From assembly GCA_907165065.1 (NCBI GenBank), contig OU015523.1, positions 19,371,834 to 19,435,833 on the forward strand: a DNA stretch of 64,000 bases, read 5' to 3'. How positions within the stretch are numbered: the first letter of the stretch is position 1; each line of letters opens with the position of its first letter. Below, piece by piece: positions 48,601 to 60,419 of this stretch. The translations under genes were made by a program, and so were the position numbers. Origin of the DNA: Caprimulgus europaeus. Lineage: Eukaryota > Chordata > Aves > Caprimulgiformes > Caprimulgidae. The notes beneath the pieces were generated by a model, which was not told where the DNA came from, did not search any database, and saw only the letters and a list, made by a program, of their open reading frames with translations.

Positions 48601-51600
48601 ATCTGCTGGACTCTTCTCTATTTTGCAGCATTTTTCTTTGTCTTACCCTTTTAAGTTTGCTCCTTTCTGATAAGAAAGAAGAGTCAGTGTGCTGTGTTGT
48701 TCACTTTGTAGAACCTCTTCTCCTAGTGGAGTGTGGATGATACCAGCTTTTGGGGGATATTCCTTGCTGCTCATATAGCTATATCTTGAGTCATTGGATG
48801 GGGTTTTTTTTTCCCCCTCTTACTCAAACCACAGCCTTCCACAAGGCACAAGGAGTATTTCTATTGGTTATGCATGCTTCTGTAAACTTAGAGCAGCAAT
48901 TTGTGTGATACCCCCATCCCTTCCATTCCATAGAGGGAAGCCAGAGATCATAGGTAGCAACCTGGATGTCTTGGTGACGGTTGGGCTGTCGGAGAAGGCA
49001 TGTGAAGACTATCGCCTGGCTCAAGAAGTATGCAATGCGATCTCCAAACTTGCTGGTAACTCTAAGGTAAGACTCTTAGCTTAGTCTTGAGGTCATCTAG
49101 AAACAGTGCTATCCAAAAACAAAGAAGGGGGGCAAAATGGTTTGTATTGAGAAGAGAGAGAAGTGATTTGAGTTTTTACTAATTTTGAAATGAAGTAGGT
49201 TAAGACCGTTCAGCAGCACTGTCTGGAAAATTTGCACACATGAGTGAACACATAATAAAACAATTTTCATTAGGCAACAACCTGCATTCAATTAATAAAG
49301 AGTTCAGTGCACAAGAAAATCTGTTGTTCTTTCAACTCCTTTCCTCAGATTCCCATTTCTAAGCTGATTTGTGTTCCCTCAACCATAAAGCCCGTTCCTC
49401 TACAATGTTTTATGGTGGTGTGATTCTTTTGCCCTCACTATTAATTGACAGTTGTCAGCTGTACAGCTGAATATAAAGCATGAAAGGTTTTCAAACCTGT
49501 CCATGTTGTACTTACAACAACATGATAGTTGACGGCTTCCTTGTCTGGAGAACAATTTATACTTTTTTTTTTTTTTAATGCACTTGGAAAAAAAGAAGTT
49601 TTTGTTTTTTTGACTCAAGCATTTAGGGCATTTTGGTTCAGGAGTTCCAGCCTAAAAGCAGCCCCTCTTCACACAGCACCATCATTCCGCATTTGCCCCT
49701 TCCACTGAGGATGTTACCACAGGACCTTCATGAATTAATGTGTATTACAACATTCTTAAATGTTTTGAAGACGGTTGTAATTCAGTTTCAGGTTGACTTA
49801 ACTCTGCAGTTAAGTTTGTATACGAGAAGGGACTGAACTGTAGATCCTTGAATGACTTGTGGTAGCTCTTCCTTCCCATCCCCTCACAACCGGAATTTCA
49901 GCACAGAGCGAAGGATTGTAGTGAATTGAGAAATAGTTTCCAGCTACTGAAAGCTGGTAAATCCTCAAGGAGTGGTGTGTTTTGGTCAAGTATATCTTGA
50001 TCAGGAAGCTGCAGATGTGCTGGGGTATCTTGGGCATTGTCACGCTCGGGTTTAGTAGTACTCTGGGTTATCTTACTCCCGATCTACAATGTGGTGGGAC
50101 TGATACAGAGCGTGTGCAACAGCCTAAGTGTGAGGTGCTGTTGGATCCAGAACTATCCTCTGTGATTTGTACTGATTGTATTTTTACTTTTAAACAAAAT
50201 CTTGTGGTTGTGGAGTACCCCTAGGTAAGGGCATCTAGTTGTCTTACTGCTGATAACTCTGGAGGTACTTTAAAGGTTTCCCTCTTCATTCATTGAGGAA
50301 AATGAGTAAATAATATCAGATATTAAAAGTCATTAGGATTTCAAAAGAGTTATTTTGATTTAAGGTGAAATAGTGGAACTGTCTGGGTTGGCCTGGAATC
50401 ATCATTTGGCCAAGCTTTAAATCCACCCAGTACTGCCACCATGCCTTCAAAAGTGACAGTCATGTCCTTGTTGTGTGTTGAGTTGCAGGGCGGCACTGGA
50501 TGTCCCTGCCATGGGCCTAGTGTGGTTCGATTAGCATGGTGCACACAGCGAGGTTAAGTACCAGGCAGAGCATGGGGGGATCTCTCGTGTGGTAAGAGTG
50601 ACTCATCCATTCTCTCTGCAGCCAGCACTGGGGAAGAACAACACACCTTTTCGACTGCCACAGGACCATATGCTCTTCAGGTGCCTGAGTGAGACTTTGA
50701 GTAAAGGTGAGCTCAAGTCAGCAGCAGGTTTGGAGGAGATGGAGCTGGGCTGTGAGACTGCCTGTGTTGTCGCTGGTACGTGTGGTACATGGCTCTGTCC
50801 TCTCATCAGGCTTTGCCCAGCCAAGTGGTCATTGGATCCCCTTCATGGAGGCAGCAGTAACACTCATCTACCAACTGGCAGAGGGGGCAGAGGAGATATG
50901 TGCTCACATCCTGCACGTGTGCAGTCAGCAAGCTCTGGAGAAGCTGCAGGAGGCTGATGGGCAGCAAGCTGGTGAGGAATAAAGCTGGTGAAGGAAATCT
51001 GTACCCATGGTTTCTAGTGCTGCAATGGGGTGGCCTAGAGTAACTGCAGAGGAGAAGAGAGCTGAGGGGCTAGTGGAGGTGTTGGCATGGAAGGGTGTGA
51101 GTGCTGGGAAGGAATCTGTGGAGCATGGGCATGGGTTATACAGTGAGGCTTGGCATTAACTGATGGGGGAAGAGGTCTAGATCAACACTGAAGTGTAGTA
51201 ATTTTTCTCCACTAGACCCAGAGGTTTCTCCCAGCAGAGTCTCTGAGGGTGCTAACAGTCTCCCCACGTTCCTGCTGATGCACCTGGTGTCCCTCGTGGG
51301 ACAGGTGGCAGTGCAGCAGGTAGCATATTTGGAAGTGTCGGTGAGTGCGGAGCTACGCAGACGCCGCATCCTCAGAGAGGAAGAGAAAAACAAGAAATGT
51401 TCTGACAGCAGCGGGAAGAAGCAGAGACCCCGGGTGAGAACTGAGAACCAAGAACACCCATTTGTGCCCTGGCTTTTGGAAAAGGGCTTCTGGAACCTTG
51501 GTCCATAGGGCTTGAGGGTCTTATCCTCTGTCTTGTCTTTAATAGTAGCCTTCTGAATGGGACCTGTATGATAGAAATACCCTGTTTGCTTAGGTCTACC

Positions 51601-54600
51601 TCAGAACACTTTCTAGAGTGCAGTGAGACTTTCTTGGGTAAGAATTCAGAAAAAAGTTGTGCATCCTTAGGTATCCAGTCTCTATTAGATGCCTACACTG
51701 CTATGTCCAGAGGACTTGGTAGTTAATTTCTTCATCCACCCTCCTTATCAGTCACTACCATGTCCCCACAGGAGGAGGTTACTATGAGATTTTCCAAGAA
51801 GCAGCAGCTGAATGCAGATTTGATCCCCGTGCAACGCCTATGTCTCTTTTCTTCCCTTGTATTGCTTTTATCTTGCTGTAAAATTTCCCATAATCTTGCT
51901 TACAAGACCAGCAGTTCAAAGGCTGCTTTGAACTTCTTGCTTTTAGAATTTGCATGTCCCTTAAGTCGTGCTGGACTCGGGTATTGATGGCAGATGTGTC
52001 CTATATCTGTCTCAGCTTAGTAGCTTCAGTAGCTTATCTTTTAATTGGCGTTGTGTGGCATGTGCACTGGAGAGCCTGGGCTACCCTTCACAGCTTCAGT
52101 TCTCGCTGAAAAGTGGGCTATAAAACTCTGTCAGTGTGTTGTTCTAAACTCTAGTCATGCTACTGGTAACATTCATGCACCTCTCACCCAAGAGAAGAGT
52201 ATTTTTTGAAGGAAGGGGTTGTCATTGCCTGTCACCTTTTTAAAGTCTTCCTTTCTGCACAGAGCACAGGAAACGAGACCACTATGGAGCAGGAGCTGGG
52301 CCTCGTGGGAGCCTCGGCTGATGACACCGAGGCTGAGCTCATCCGCAGTATTTGCGAGACAGAACTTCTAGATGGTGAGTGTGACTGCCACCGAGGAACA
52401 CTGCTCCGTCTGCCTGTGCAGAGGAGCAGGGACAGTGGGTAACAGATCCAGGAGAAAGGCTGTTTCCTTCAGAAGGAAACACTGTCATTTTTTTGTCCAG
52501 TGGCAGTTTCTTTGCTCTGCCTCTCTGCAGGTGGCTTTTCAATAGTTCAGTGAGTCAATCACTTTCTGTAGGCTTCAGGAGTTCTGAAATAAATTGAGTA
52601 GTTGTTCTTAAAGAAGGATGCACAAACAGTGCTTCCATAATTGCTGTCTTCATCCCCCCTCTCTAGGGAAGCACCTGTTCTCTGCCTTTGTTCCGCTAGT
52701 GCTCAAGATCTGTAACAACCCTGGGCTTTATGGTGATTCGGCGCTCTTGGCTGCTGCAGCCCTGACTCTTGGCAAAGTCTGCATGATCAGGTAATGCCTG
52801 GCTGTGCCCGTGTGCTCTTCCCAGCCTTCCTAGGACTGAAACACAAGCAAACATTGCAACTCCTTTCCTGTGGAGACAAGCACAAAAGAGTGTTCATAGA
52901 TTTTTGTGTGTGTGTGTGTGTCTCTTCTCTCCGAGAGAGGAGATTTTGGTATCCATGCCGCCTTTTCTGTACCCTGTCTCATCAGCTCCGAGTTCTGTGA
53001 CTCCCACTTGCGCCTGCTATTCACTATAATGGAGAAATCCCCTCTGCCTGGTGTGAGATCCAACCTCATTATTGCAGCAGGAGATCTGGCCATCCGTTTC
53101 CCCAACCTGGTGGAGCCTTGGACACCACATCTCTATGCCAGGTAAAGCTGCACTCATTTCTGGGAGAGGACAGGTGATGAGAGCTCTGTGGAACGGTGAC
53201 ACTGGGCCTCTGAAAGGTGAGAATGACCCAGGAAACCAAATTTGAAGGTGTCAGTGCAGGGAGATCACAGACCTGGGCTGTGGGGTAGGCTGTCATGGGT
53301 ATCAGTAACGTGGAGAAGCTCACTCAGCTGCTTTCTGAGGTAACTCTGCTTCTGTCAGGTTGCGGGACCCCTGCCCAAGCGTGAGGCAGAATGCTGGACT
53401 GGTGATGACTCACCTCATCCTCAAAGACATGGTAAAGGTGAAAGGCCAAGTGAGTGAGATGGCAACCCTGCTTGTAGACCCAGAAGAAACAATCATGGGA
53501 GTGGCTCAGAACTTCTTCAGTGAACTCTCCAAAAAGGCAAGTGCATGCTCGGGGACCTGAGCTCACAGGAGTGGGGAAGGGCTGGTGGGGGCTGTGTTGA
53601 TGGCACAAGAGTTGAGTCCTGGAGAAGGTGTGTTAGTGGTGTAAAACAGCTGTCTGTCCTTCTCTATTGCTAAATGAGTGTGGATAAAGGAAATTTCACA
53701 ACACACATTTTGTTTCAACCCCAATGTTGCTGAATTTGACCTCATCTGTTCACATCGGAAGGCAGGCTTCAAACCAGCGCCTTGTCCCTTGCTTTCCTGT
53801 GTAGGCCTAGCACAGGGTTGAGCACAGTCTTCTGCAGCTTTAGGCCTTCCAACAGAGTTCCCTGACCTCATGGCTCAGGCAGTGCACCATCTCTGAAACC
53901 TTTCAGAGTTGTTCTTGGCTGTGTGATGTTAAGATACTTACACTGAAGCAGTTCCAGGCCGACCAGGTAAGAACAGGAGCAGCATTACCCCCTGCACACT
54001 GTTAATTCAACGTGAAAGTTGCTGCAGGCCCTTCAGAGTTTGAGATTGACTGCCTGAGAAGCTGCAGCGACACTGGGGCTTTGCTGTGTTCAAAGCAGAG
54101 CCAGCCACCTGACTGCACTGACTTCCTTTCTCTGCAGTGTCTATGACAAACCATGTAAAAGCAGTGGTAAGGGGAATCTGGATTGAGCCTTCTCAGGCAA
54201 GGCAGGAGGCAGTTCCTTGAGCTGAACTGCTGTGTAAGTTCCCTTTATCAGGAACCTTTTTTGTTCAGCTGTGACAAGATTAGAAAACAAAGAAACTGCA
54301 TCTGAGTCTGCCAAAGAACAAAGCTGTTGCAAACCAAGGGTTGCAGTTGTTGTTAGCTTGTTGGTTGGTTTGTTGGTTGTTGGTTTGGTTTTTTTTAATT
54401 CTCTACCTTAGCTTCAGCTAAGTAGTCCTGGATAGGCTTGCCTGGCTGTGCACAGCTCGTTTCAAAAAGCTGATGTTTTCAGTCAGTAGGTTTGGGGTGG
54501 GGAGAAAGGAGGTAATTTTAAGTGGGCAACTTATTTGGCTTGAATTGAGCTGTCCTTCATAATTCTGTATCTCATGTAGAACCTTGTATTCTGCACAGGG

Positions 54601-57600
54601 TAATGCCATCTATAACCTGCTTCCAGACATAATCAGTCATCTCTCAGATCCTAACTGCGGCATAGAGGAGGAATCCTTCCACACTATTATGAGGTACTTT
54701 GTGTACTCTTTTGACCAGGACTATGTTTGTGCAAAGGGGGTGCCAGATCCAGGGAAGAGAACTACAGTGACATTATACAAAATATTTTTCCAGTTGCTCT
54801 CCTTGATCTGACTTTTTCAGTCTATATCTGAAATGGAGTCATGCTGAGGAGAATTGATCCTAAAGACACATAGTTGGGGGTGAGGAGACTTCACGAAGAG
54901 TTTCCACTAGCTCACTCGAAGTTACTGTCCTTCTAGAAAAGGAAGTAGTTGAGTTTATGCATGGGAAAGTGGATATGCAACGTGAGGAGGACACAACAGA
55001 TTTAAAGATTCTGCTGCCTTTATCATGATGGCCTACTGGATTTTTGTAAGCAATTTTAGTAAAGCTGCAGTTAAAGTCACAGATTTGGGTTTGGTTTGGG
55101 TTGTTTTTGTTGTTTGGGTTTTTTTTTCCTATAAAGTGTTTCTCTATAGTATAGAGACATATTGCAATATTTCAGTCTGAAGGTATTGGGTGCTCATAGA
55201 CAGCACAAAGAATGTCTTTAGTGGTAAATTACAGAAATTTTCCTCCCCTACCTGAAACTTAAGCACATGAGGGTTTTTCTGAACCCAGTGGATCACAGAC
55301 AGGAGTGTTAGACAAAACAAAAATATTGCTGTTGCTGAAGAGAACAATAAAATCTCCAGTGATTTTTCAACTAGGCTATGAGAATCCAGTGCATGTAGGA
55401 AGATGGATGGAATTTTGGACAGGTAAGAATTGCAAAGCACAGAAAAGGTCTGTTAGTGAGGCTGAAACTGAGACTCACAATAATTTACAGCTGCAACAGT
55501 AGATGGATGTTTTGCTTCAGCTTTCAGTAAGGAGGGTGATGTGAAATAACGGGAAATACAGCGTGCAGCTACTGGCAGCACATGTAGAAGGGGAAGTTAG
55601 TGTCTGAAGTGGAAGCAAACCATCACAGAGAAACAAGAAGGCATGTATAAAAGAATGGGTCATAATTTTGGAATTTTCAGTACAATTTTTAATAAATGTC
55701 AAATTTTTGGTGTTACCACAGACCCAGAGAATAGTAAGTGGAACACTTGCATTAAGGTGTGATTAGTGTGGTTAGGACAGCTATAGATGGACTTTTCTGA
55801 CTTAAGACAACATACAGGGAGAGAACTGCAGGTGCCTCATAAACAACAGAAAAGGCAGTATTGATTTAACAAAGTTGACAGGTATCAAAGTGGTCTAAAG
55901 CTGATTAATTTTAAAGAAGACCTGACATCAGTTAGCACACCACATTGTGTCTTTTAAGGGTGGGGGGGAATAGTGGAAACGGAACTATTTCCCCATGTAG
56001 CACTATACAAAATGCTTAAATTATGGAGAGGATCCAGTTTAACTTGGAAACTGTGGTGGACAAAAGCATAGGCTAGACAGGAAGCAGTGGCTTATGCTCC
56101 AGGGATACCTGACAAAGTGAAGAACAGGGAGGTTTAAAAAAGATAGGAGTAGTAGGGGGAGCATCACTGTTAAAGGACTAATGTGTGGAGAATGAAAGAG
56201 TTACAGTAACAGATGAAAACTAGCAGAACAAAGCATAAGGTTGAATGTTCAGAAATTCTTTAACCTCTTTTGTAAAGGTATGGCTGAAGTTAGAAATGCA
56301 TTCCATTTGCTATTTTAGTAGTTGAGTTATTTCTGGTTTATGTATAGGGAAGTGCTGGTGGGGCCTTGCCTGGAATGCTGCCACAGTTCTGGTCTCTTAA
56401 GTTAAAGGAAGATGAACTGATGCTGGAACAAATGCAAAGGAAGGACTATTGAGGATACAGTCTCTGTTCTGTATCTTAGAAAAGAAGCTTGGTGTGGTGG
56501 TTGTAGACATAACAAAGACTGAACAAGGATGTGCTTAGAGCAGTTATATCAAGGCCCGAGGCAACCTGACTGAGCTTAAGTTAGAAATGTTGGTACAAGA
56601 AAAAGAGAGGCCAGCAGGACCTTCTTAATAAATTGAAGCTAAGTGATTTCTGTGAGGACATCACACAAAATGCAGAAGTACTTAACTGTTAAAGTCTGTC
56701 TTTCTTCCTCAAGAAGCTAAAAAAATGTGGGATCAGGCTAGCATTTACAGTTCTGTCAGGCTTTGTTCCGACTTCAGTGCAAAGTAACACTTACTTTTGC
56801 ATTGATCCAAAATACTGCAACACATCTTCAGCAAACTATAGTTAAATAAGTCACAGTTTTGAGGGGGGGTGGGGAAATACTGCATAAACCCTACTCCTCT
56901 CAAGGTCTGCTTGTCAGATACACTGCTCTGCCAGTGCAACCTGTGGAGTGAGGAGGTTGTCTGGAGGTGTTGCATGCTCTTAAAACTGGGTGGAAGGAGC
57001 TGATCAAGTCGACCTGCAGCCTTTTCGGCATTGCTCCTACCTCAGACCCCGCACAGACGTTAGCACGTCTCATTCCAGACCTGCAAGGGTCTTGGCTTCA
57101 GCTGGATTTCTTAGTTCATCCTGGGCAGATGCTATTATGCCAACATGCCATTTTAATTATATGTTATGTCATAGTAGCTGTCCCCCAACAGGGACTGTGA
57201 TTACTATCTGAAATAGAAATATACGTGTAGCTTCTCCTGAACCAAGTCTGGGGCATGCAGAGCTCTCTTGTCTTCTGTTGGAGGACAACCCAGCCGATCC
57301 CTGGATAGGATAGCTGCAAACATCCCATGGTGTAGGCAGAAACAGGGTTTCCTTTCTGGGCTCTCGATTTTTCCATTCTTTTTCCTTTGCAGACATCTCT
57401 TCTCATATATTACAAAAGACAAACAGACAGAGAGTTTGGTGGAGAAACTTTGTCAGCGATTCCGAACTGCCAGGTGGGTTGTAATCCTAATTTTCCTGAC
57501 AAGAAAGTCTGCTTCTTAGGAACTGTTAGAAGAAACCAGCTTGTACACAGTGGTTGTAACAGGTTCTCATCATATTTTTCACATGGCAAAGTGACAAAAC

Positions 57601-60365
57601 CTGGATAAGATCCCTTTTGGTTTTTTTTTTTTAATCTTTTCTATCTTCCTTCTAAAAATACATGAATAAATATGTATAAACTAAGGCTTCTGGTCTATTA
57701 CACTGTAACTGGCCCCTCTCCCTTCCCTCCTTTCTGAGGGAAGAGTTTTTGTGACAATTTAGATCTGAGCAAAGAGACATCCTACATGTGGGTTTTATGC
57801 ACCTTGTGGTCCTTCACAGGCTATTCCCTTGCATCTCAGCTAAGCATCTCCTGTGTTCAACTGAGGAGTTGGGATTTTCCCTGTGTTCCTGCCTGGGGTG
57901 ATCTCATCTGGTTGATAGAGGCCTGTCCTTGTCCTGTGTGTGTGGGCTGCTCAGTACTAACTCTGTGCTGAGACTGTTTTCTTATTCAAGGGCTTGGGCT
58001 GCTCCATGTTTAGGCCTTTGCGGTGCTCTGCAAGATGCGTGTGCCTGGCTCGTGGTGCTGATTACAGAGTGTGTTGTGCAGGACCCATCTCATTAATCTG
58101 GGATATTGTTTTGCTTCCTGTGTTGTGGTGTTTTTATGTTCTTGCTCCTTTTCTCAAGCTGTAACTTGGTACTGATGCAGATGTACACTTTTTTTCTTTT
58201 TTCCTCCAAGAAGACAGTAGAAATTTATCATCTCTGTCTTGTACTTTCAGTGATATCTCAATTTTACCTTCCACTCAATTTTGTGCACCCTGCCTTCTTC
58301 CTTTCCTGTGTTTTTTCTTCTCCATCATTACAGCTTTGCCCTTGAGGTTTAAGCTGTGTCTGCTTTTTTTGGCCATATCTGCCTGGGCACATGACCTGCT
58401 CAGCTGCCTCAGGGAGTTGCATATTCCCCAGAAATATTTGGATTTTGTTTCCTGAGCTGGAGTAGAGAGTGGCCCCTCTCTCCAGAGTTGCCTCCCAGGA
58501 ACACTGGTGAGCTCTTCACACATCTGTAAAGAACCATCTGTGTTTAAGCCACACGTAGCCTCTACTAAAGTGCTCTAATATTTCTGTACCACAAAGGTGA
58601 TCAGTTTAATGCACACTAGCGGTAATGCTAAAGCAAGACTCTAACTCCAGGCTAAAACTGGAGCTTATCAGAAAAGATTTTGCAGCCACCATCAGCCTCC
58701 CCAGCATTTCTGGAGTTCTAAACATCGCAACATGCCAGATATCATTCAGATTTTAGATGTGGCAACACCTGGATGCTGCAGCTTTGTTCTCTATCTGTCT
58801 CTGTTTGGACAGTGCTTGTTATTTGTTCACTTTATATCTTAATGAAAATAGCCTTCTTTATGTAGCTGGCCAGGAAAAAGAGAGAAAACATCAAATACAG
58901 CTTCTGCTTGAATCTCAAACATGCAAAAATGAGCAGACGGGGTTTTTTGGTTACTCAGTTGAAATAAGGCCCTTCAAGAAGAGTCCTCATCTCATTGAGT
59001 GTAATATTGCCAGCCAGGAGGAAAAAACTTTTGACACTCTTTAAACAAGCAACTTGTGTTCTTTAACAGTGAAGCCTTTGTTTTTGTCTGAAGGACACTA
59101 AGTCTGACAGCCCAAAACTCATGTTCTGCAGGGCAGGAGCACCTGCATGGAGCGCTTTATCCTCCTGTGCAGTACCTCTAGGTGGGATGTGCTTGCCCTC
59201 ATGCACCCCTTCTCGTAAGAGCTAATGGCAACCTTTGTCTTTCCCAGAACCGAGCGTCAGCATCGGGATCTGTCCTACTGCCTTACTCTGCTTCCCCTCT
59301 CGGAACGGGGCCTTCACAAGCTGCAGGACAACTATGACTGCTTTGCAGACAAGCTCCAAGACCCAGTTGTCTACAGTTCTTTCCAAACTGTGCTGGCTCG
59401 ATTCCGCAGGGCTGGTGGCAAACCTGAGACTAAAGTAAGGATGGGGGGCAGGTGTCCAGGCCAGGAAAATGATTGCTTTTTACACACAGTGTCTGGAAAG
59501 CCCTGCAGTTCTCCATTTTAAGCAGGCTACTCCTCACTCCCAAAAATTTATCAGAGACCTTGATGGCAGTTCTGCTATGGATGTAATACTTCTCTCCCCC
59601 TCACCACCTCTTTTTTTTTTTTTTTTCCTTCTTTTTTTGCCCACTGTTTTACATCCCCATCAGGCTCTTGCTGAAGAGCTGGAGCAGAAGCTGTCTGCCT
59701 CCCATAACCGAGGGCTCGATTCAGCAGAGACGTGCCAGGAAGGCAGTGAAACGCCAATGCCAGAGCCAGCCAAGCGGAAACCAACAGGAGGTATGTCCCT
59801 CTGTGAGACTGCAGCCTTCCCCCTGATCCTGCAGTCCAGCAGGGACACCTAGGGACTTTTCCTCACCCTTACAGACAGAATGGCTGCTGCCTTTCTTTGT
59901 TTTGTTTTGCTTAGATTTGATTTTTTTTCTTGGCAGTTTCACGCCGCCAGCACCTGAGCACAGTCAACAGGGATGAAGATTTTGTCACGCCCCAGCCTCG
60001 TGCCCTCCGAAGCAATAAGCGTGCCCAAAAGCACCTGCCACCCAAAAAAGCTATTATCACCTTCTCCAGCGATGAGGAGAACGACTCTGAGGACGGTAAG
60101 GCATTGTACAGGTATGCTCAAAAGGGGAGAGTGGAGAAATGCCGTAGGTTTGGCCCATCAGGGATGTTCCTTTGGTAATGGGCAGAAGGTGTGTAGGGCT
60201 TCAGAGTGCTGCCTCAGTTGCCTGTAGATTTCTCTGTTCAAGGCAGTGGAGTGCTGGTTATTGACACATTTTACTCCCTTAGAGCTATCAGCAGAATTAA
60301 GAGACGAAGAAACTCCCACCAAAACAACTCCCATCACCAGATCTTCAGCCCGCCGGCTGCGCTGA
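35408..60365 (+). CDS. NCAPD2: Condensin complex subunit D2 (CAP-D2)
   Basis: HEAT-repeat regulatory subunit of condensin I, which with SMC2/SMC4, CAP-G and CAP-H compacts mitotic chromosomes. Thirty-one coding exons, 4,212 nt (1,403 aa; human 1,401): 35408-35531, 35645-35720, 35869-35927, 36386-36567, 37500-37639, 38573-38700, 38785-38908, 38989-39136, 39749-39946, 40463-40597, 41159-41243, 41867-42041, 42304-42425, 43376-43597, 45262-45436, 47179-47263, 47403-47536, 48934-49066, 50622-50706, 50810-50971, 51216-51433, 52263-52374, 52667-52790, 52986-53141, 53359-53536, 54599-54693, 57393-57473, 59248-59434, 59664-59790, 59937-60095, 60283-60365. All reading phases agree. Introns are GT-AG except intron 25 (GC-AG). 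The Cnd1 core ([33 protein letters not shown]) is conserved. The basic tail holds Cdk-type TP sites at Thr1341, Thr1387 and Thr1392. Confidence 0.96.
35985..36313 (+). ncRNA. SCARNA10: U85-type small Cajal-body RNA (composite C/D-H/ACA)
   Basis: Lies in NCAPD2 intron 3. Box C is ATGATGA (35,993-35,999) and box D is CTGA (36,303-36,306). The flanks 35,985-35,992 and 36,307-36,313 pair with one bulge. The guide ATCTTTGGTAA (36,291-36,301) pairs 11 bp (one G-U) with U5 snRNA around C45, and the base fifth upstream of box D is the G opposite C45. In between, a hairpin with stem GCCTG/CAGGC has pocket arms AATCTT (36,067-36,072) and GTAAGG (36,104-36,109) matching the U5 flanks of U46, exactly 14 nt before the H box ACAGAA (36,118-36,123). 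A second hairpin (ATCCCC.../...GGGGAT, about 36,125-36,216) precedes ACA at 36,224-36,226. Human U85 is 330 nt, hosted by NCAPD2, and directs Cm45 and pseudouridine 46 in U5. It is released by intron processing. Confidence 0.88.
36725..37182 (-). mobile_element. Solo LTR (family A, copy 2) in NCAPD2 intron 4
   Basis: A 458-bp element starting TGTGTGAGTC and ending ATTCCCACA on plus, flanked by identical CTGTG duplications at 36,720-36,724 and 37,183-37,187. It is the same family as 4213-4675 and in the same orientation (antisense to NCAPD2). The AATAAA hexamer on minus lies near 36,790. Confidence 0.85.
37868..38488 (+). mobile_element. CR1 LINE 3' fragment in NCAPD2 intron 5
   Basis: Sense-oriented CR1 with the C-terminal ORF2 remnant (GTGCTGTGTCCAGTTCTGGG block), the TGGAGAAGAGAAGGCTTCAG block, the 3' UTR and an intact tail TGTGATTCTATGA. 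It ends 85 bp before exon 6. Confidence 0.92.
39296..39388 (+). repeat. 3 x 32-bp tandem repeat in NCAPD2 intron 8
   Basis: Three head-to-tail, essentially identical copies starting CATGACATCTGCTGTCTGGT at 39,296, 39,328 and 39,360, the last lacking its final bases. Near-perfect identity implies recent expansion. Confidence 0.95.
40255..40370 (+). mobile_element. Old CR1 3' fragment in NCAPD2 intron 9
   Basis: A degraded CR1 terminal segment: ACCCTGAATAACCTAATCTA followed by AGGTTGGACCAGATGATGTC and a worn tail with TCTATAATCTGTAATC. It is more diverged than the other copies. Confidence 0.6.
44920..45135 (-). repeat. Possible ancient LINE (CR1/L3-like) fragment in NCAPD2 intron 14
   Basis: The stretch around GCTCTCCAACTTAATG and ACTGGGCAGTATATTTCAGG resembles the antisense 3' part of old amniote CR1/L3 elements. 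It is highly diverged and ends about 125 bp before exon 15. Confidence 0.35.
45652..45686 (+). repeat. (TCTA)n microsatellite in NCAPD2 intron 15
   Basis: About nine uninterrupted tetranucleotide units, a likely polymorphic length marker. Confidence 0.95.
52903..52921 (+). repeat. (GT)n run in NCAPD2 intron 23
   Basis: A TTTGTGTGTG-type dinucleotide run of about nine units about 65 bp before the acceptor of exon 24. Confidence 0.85.
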
Positions 60366-60395
60366 GGGAGCCGGCTGCCACCGTCTTTAACTCAA

Positions 60396-60401
60396 AATAA
60401 A
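60396..60401 (+). terminator. NCAPD2: NCAPD2 polyadenylation signal (AATAAA)
   Basis: Canonical hexamer 31 bp after the stop codon, followed by a GT/T-rich stretch (CTTGTTTTATG), so the 3' UTR is only about 50 nt. Confidence 0.85.
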
Positions 60402-60419
60402 ACTTGTTTTATGCAGCAG

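Noticed and set aside
53142-53358. GTGATGA and CTGA in NCAPD2 intron 24 as a box C/D snoRNA
   Set aside because: The flanks do not form a terminal stem and no guide to rRNA or snRNA is apparent. Such short motifs occur by chance.
55068-55083. TTTTAGTAAAGCTGC, complementary to the U5 loop
   Set aside because: It fits a U5 guide by pairing, but there is no box C, no proper box D at the right distance and no stem. The real guide is in intron 3.
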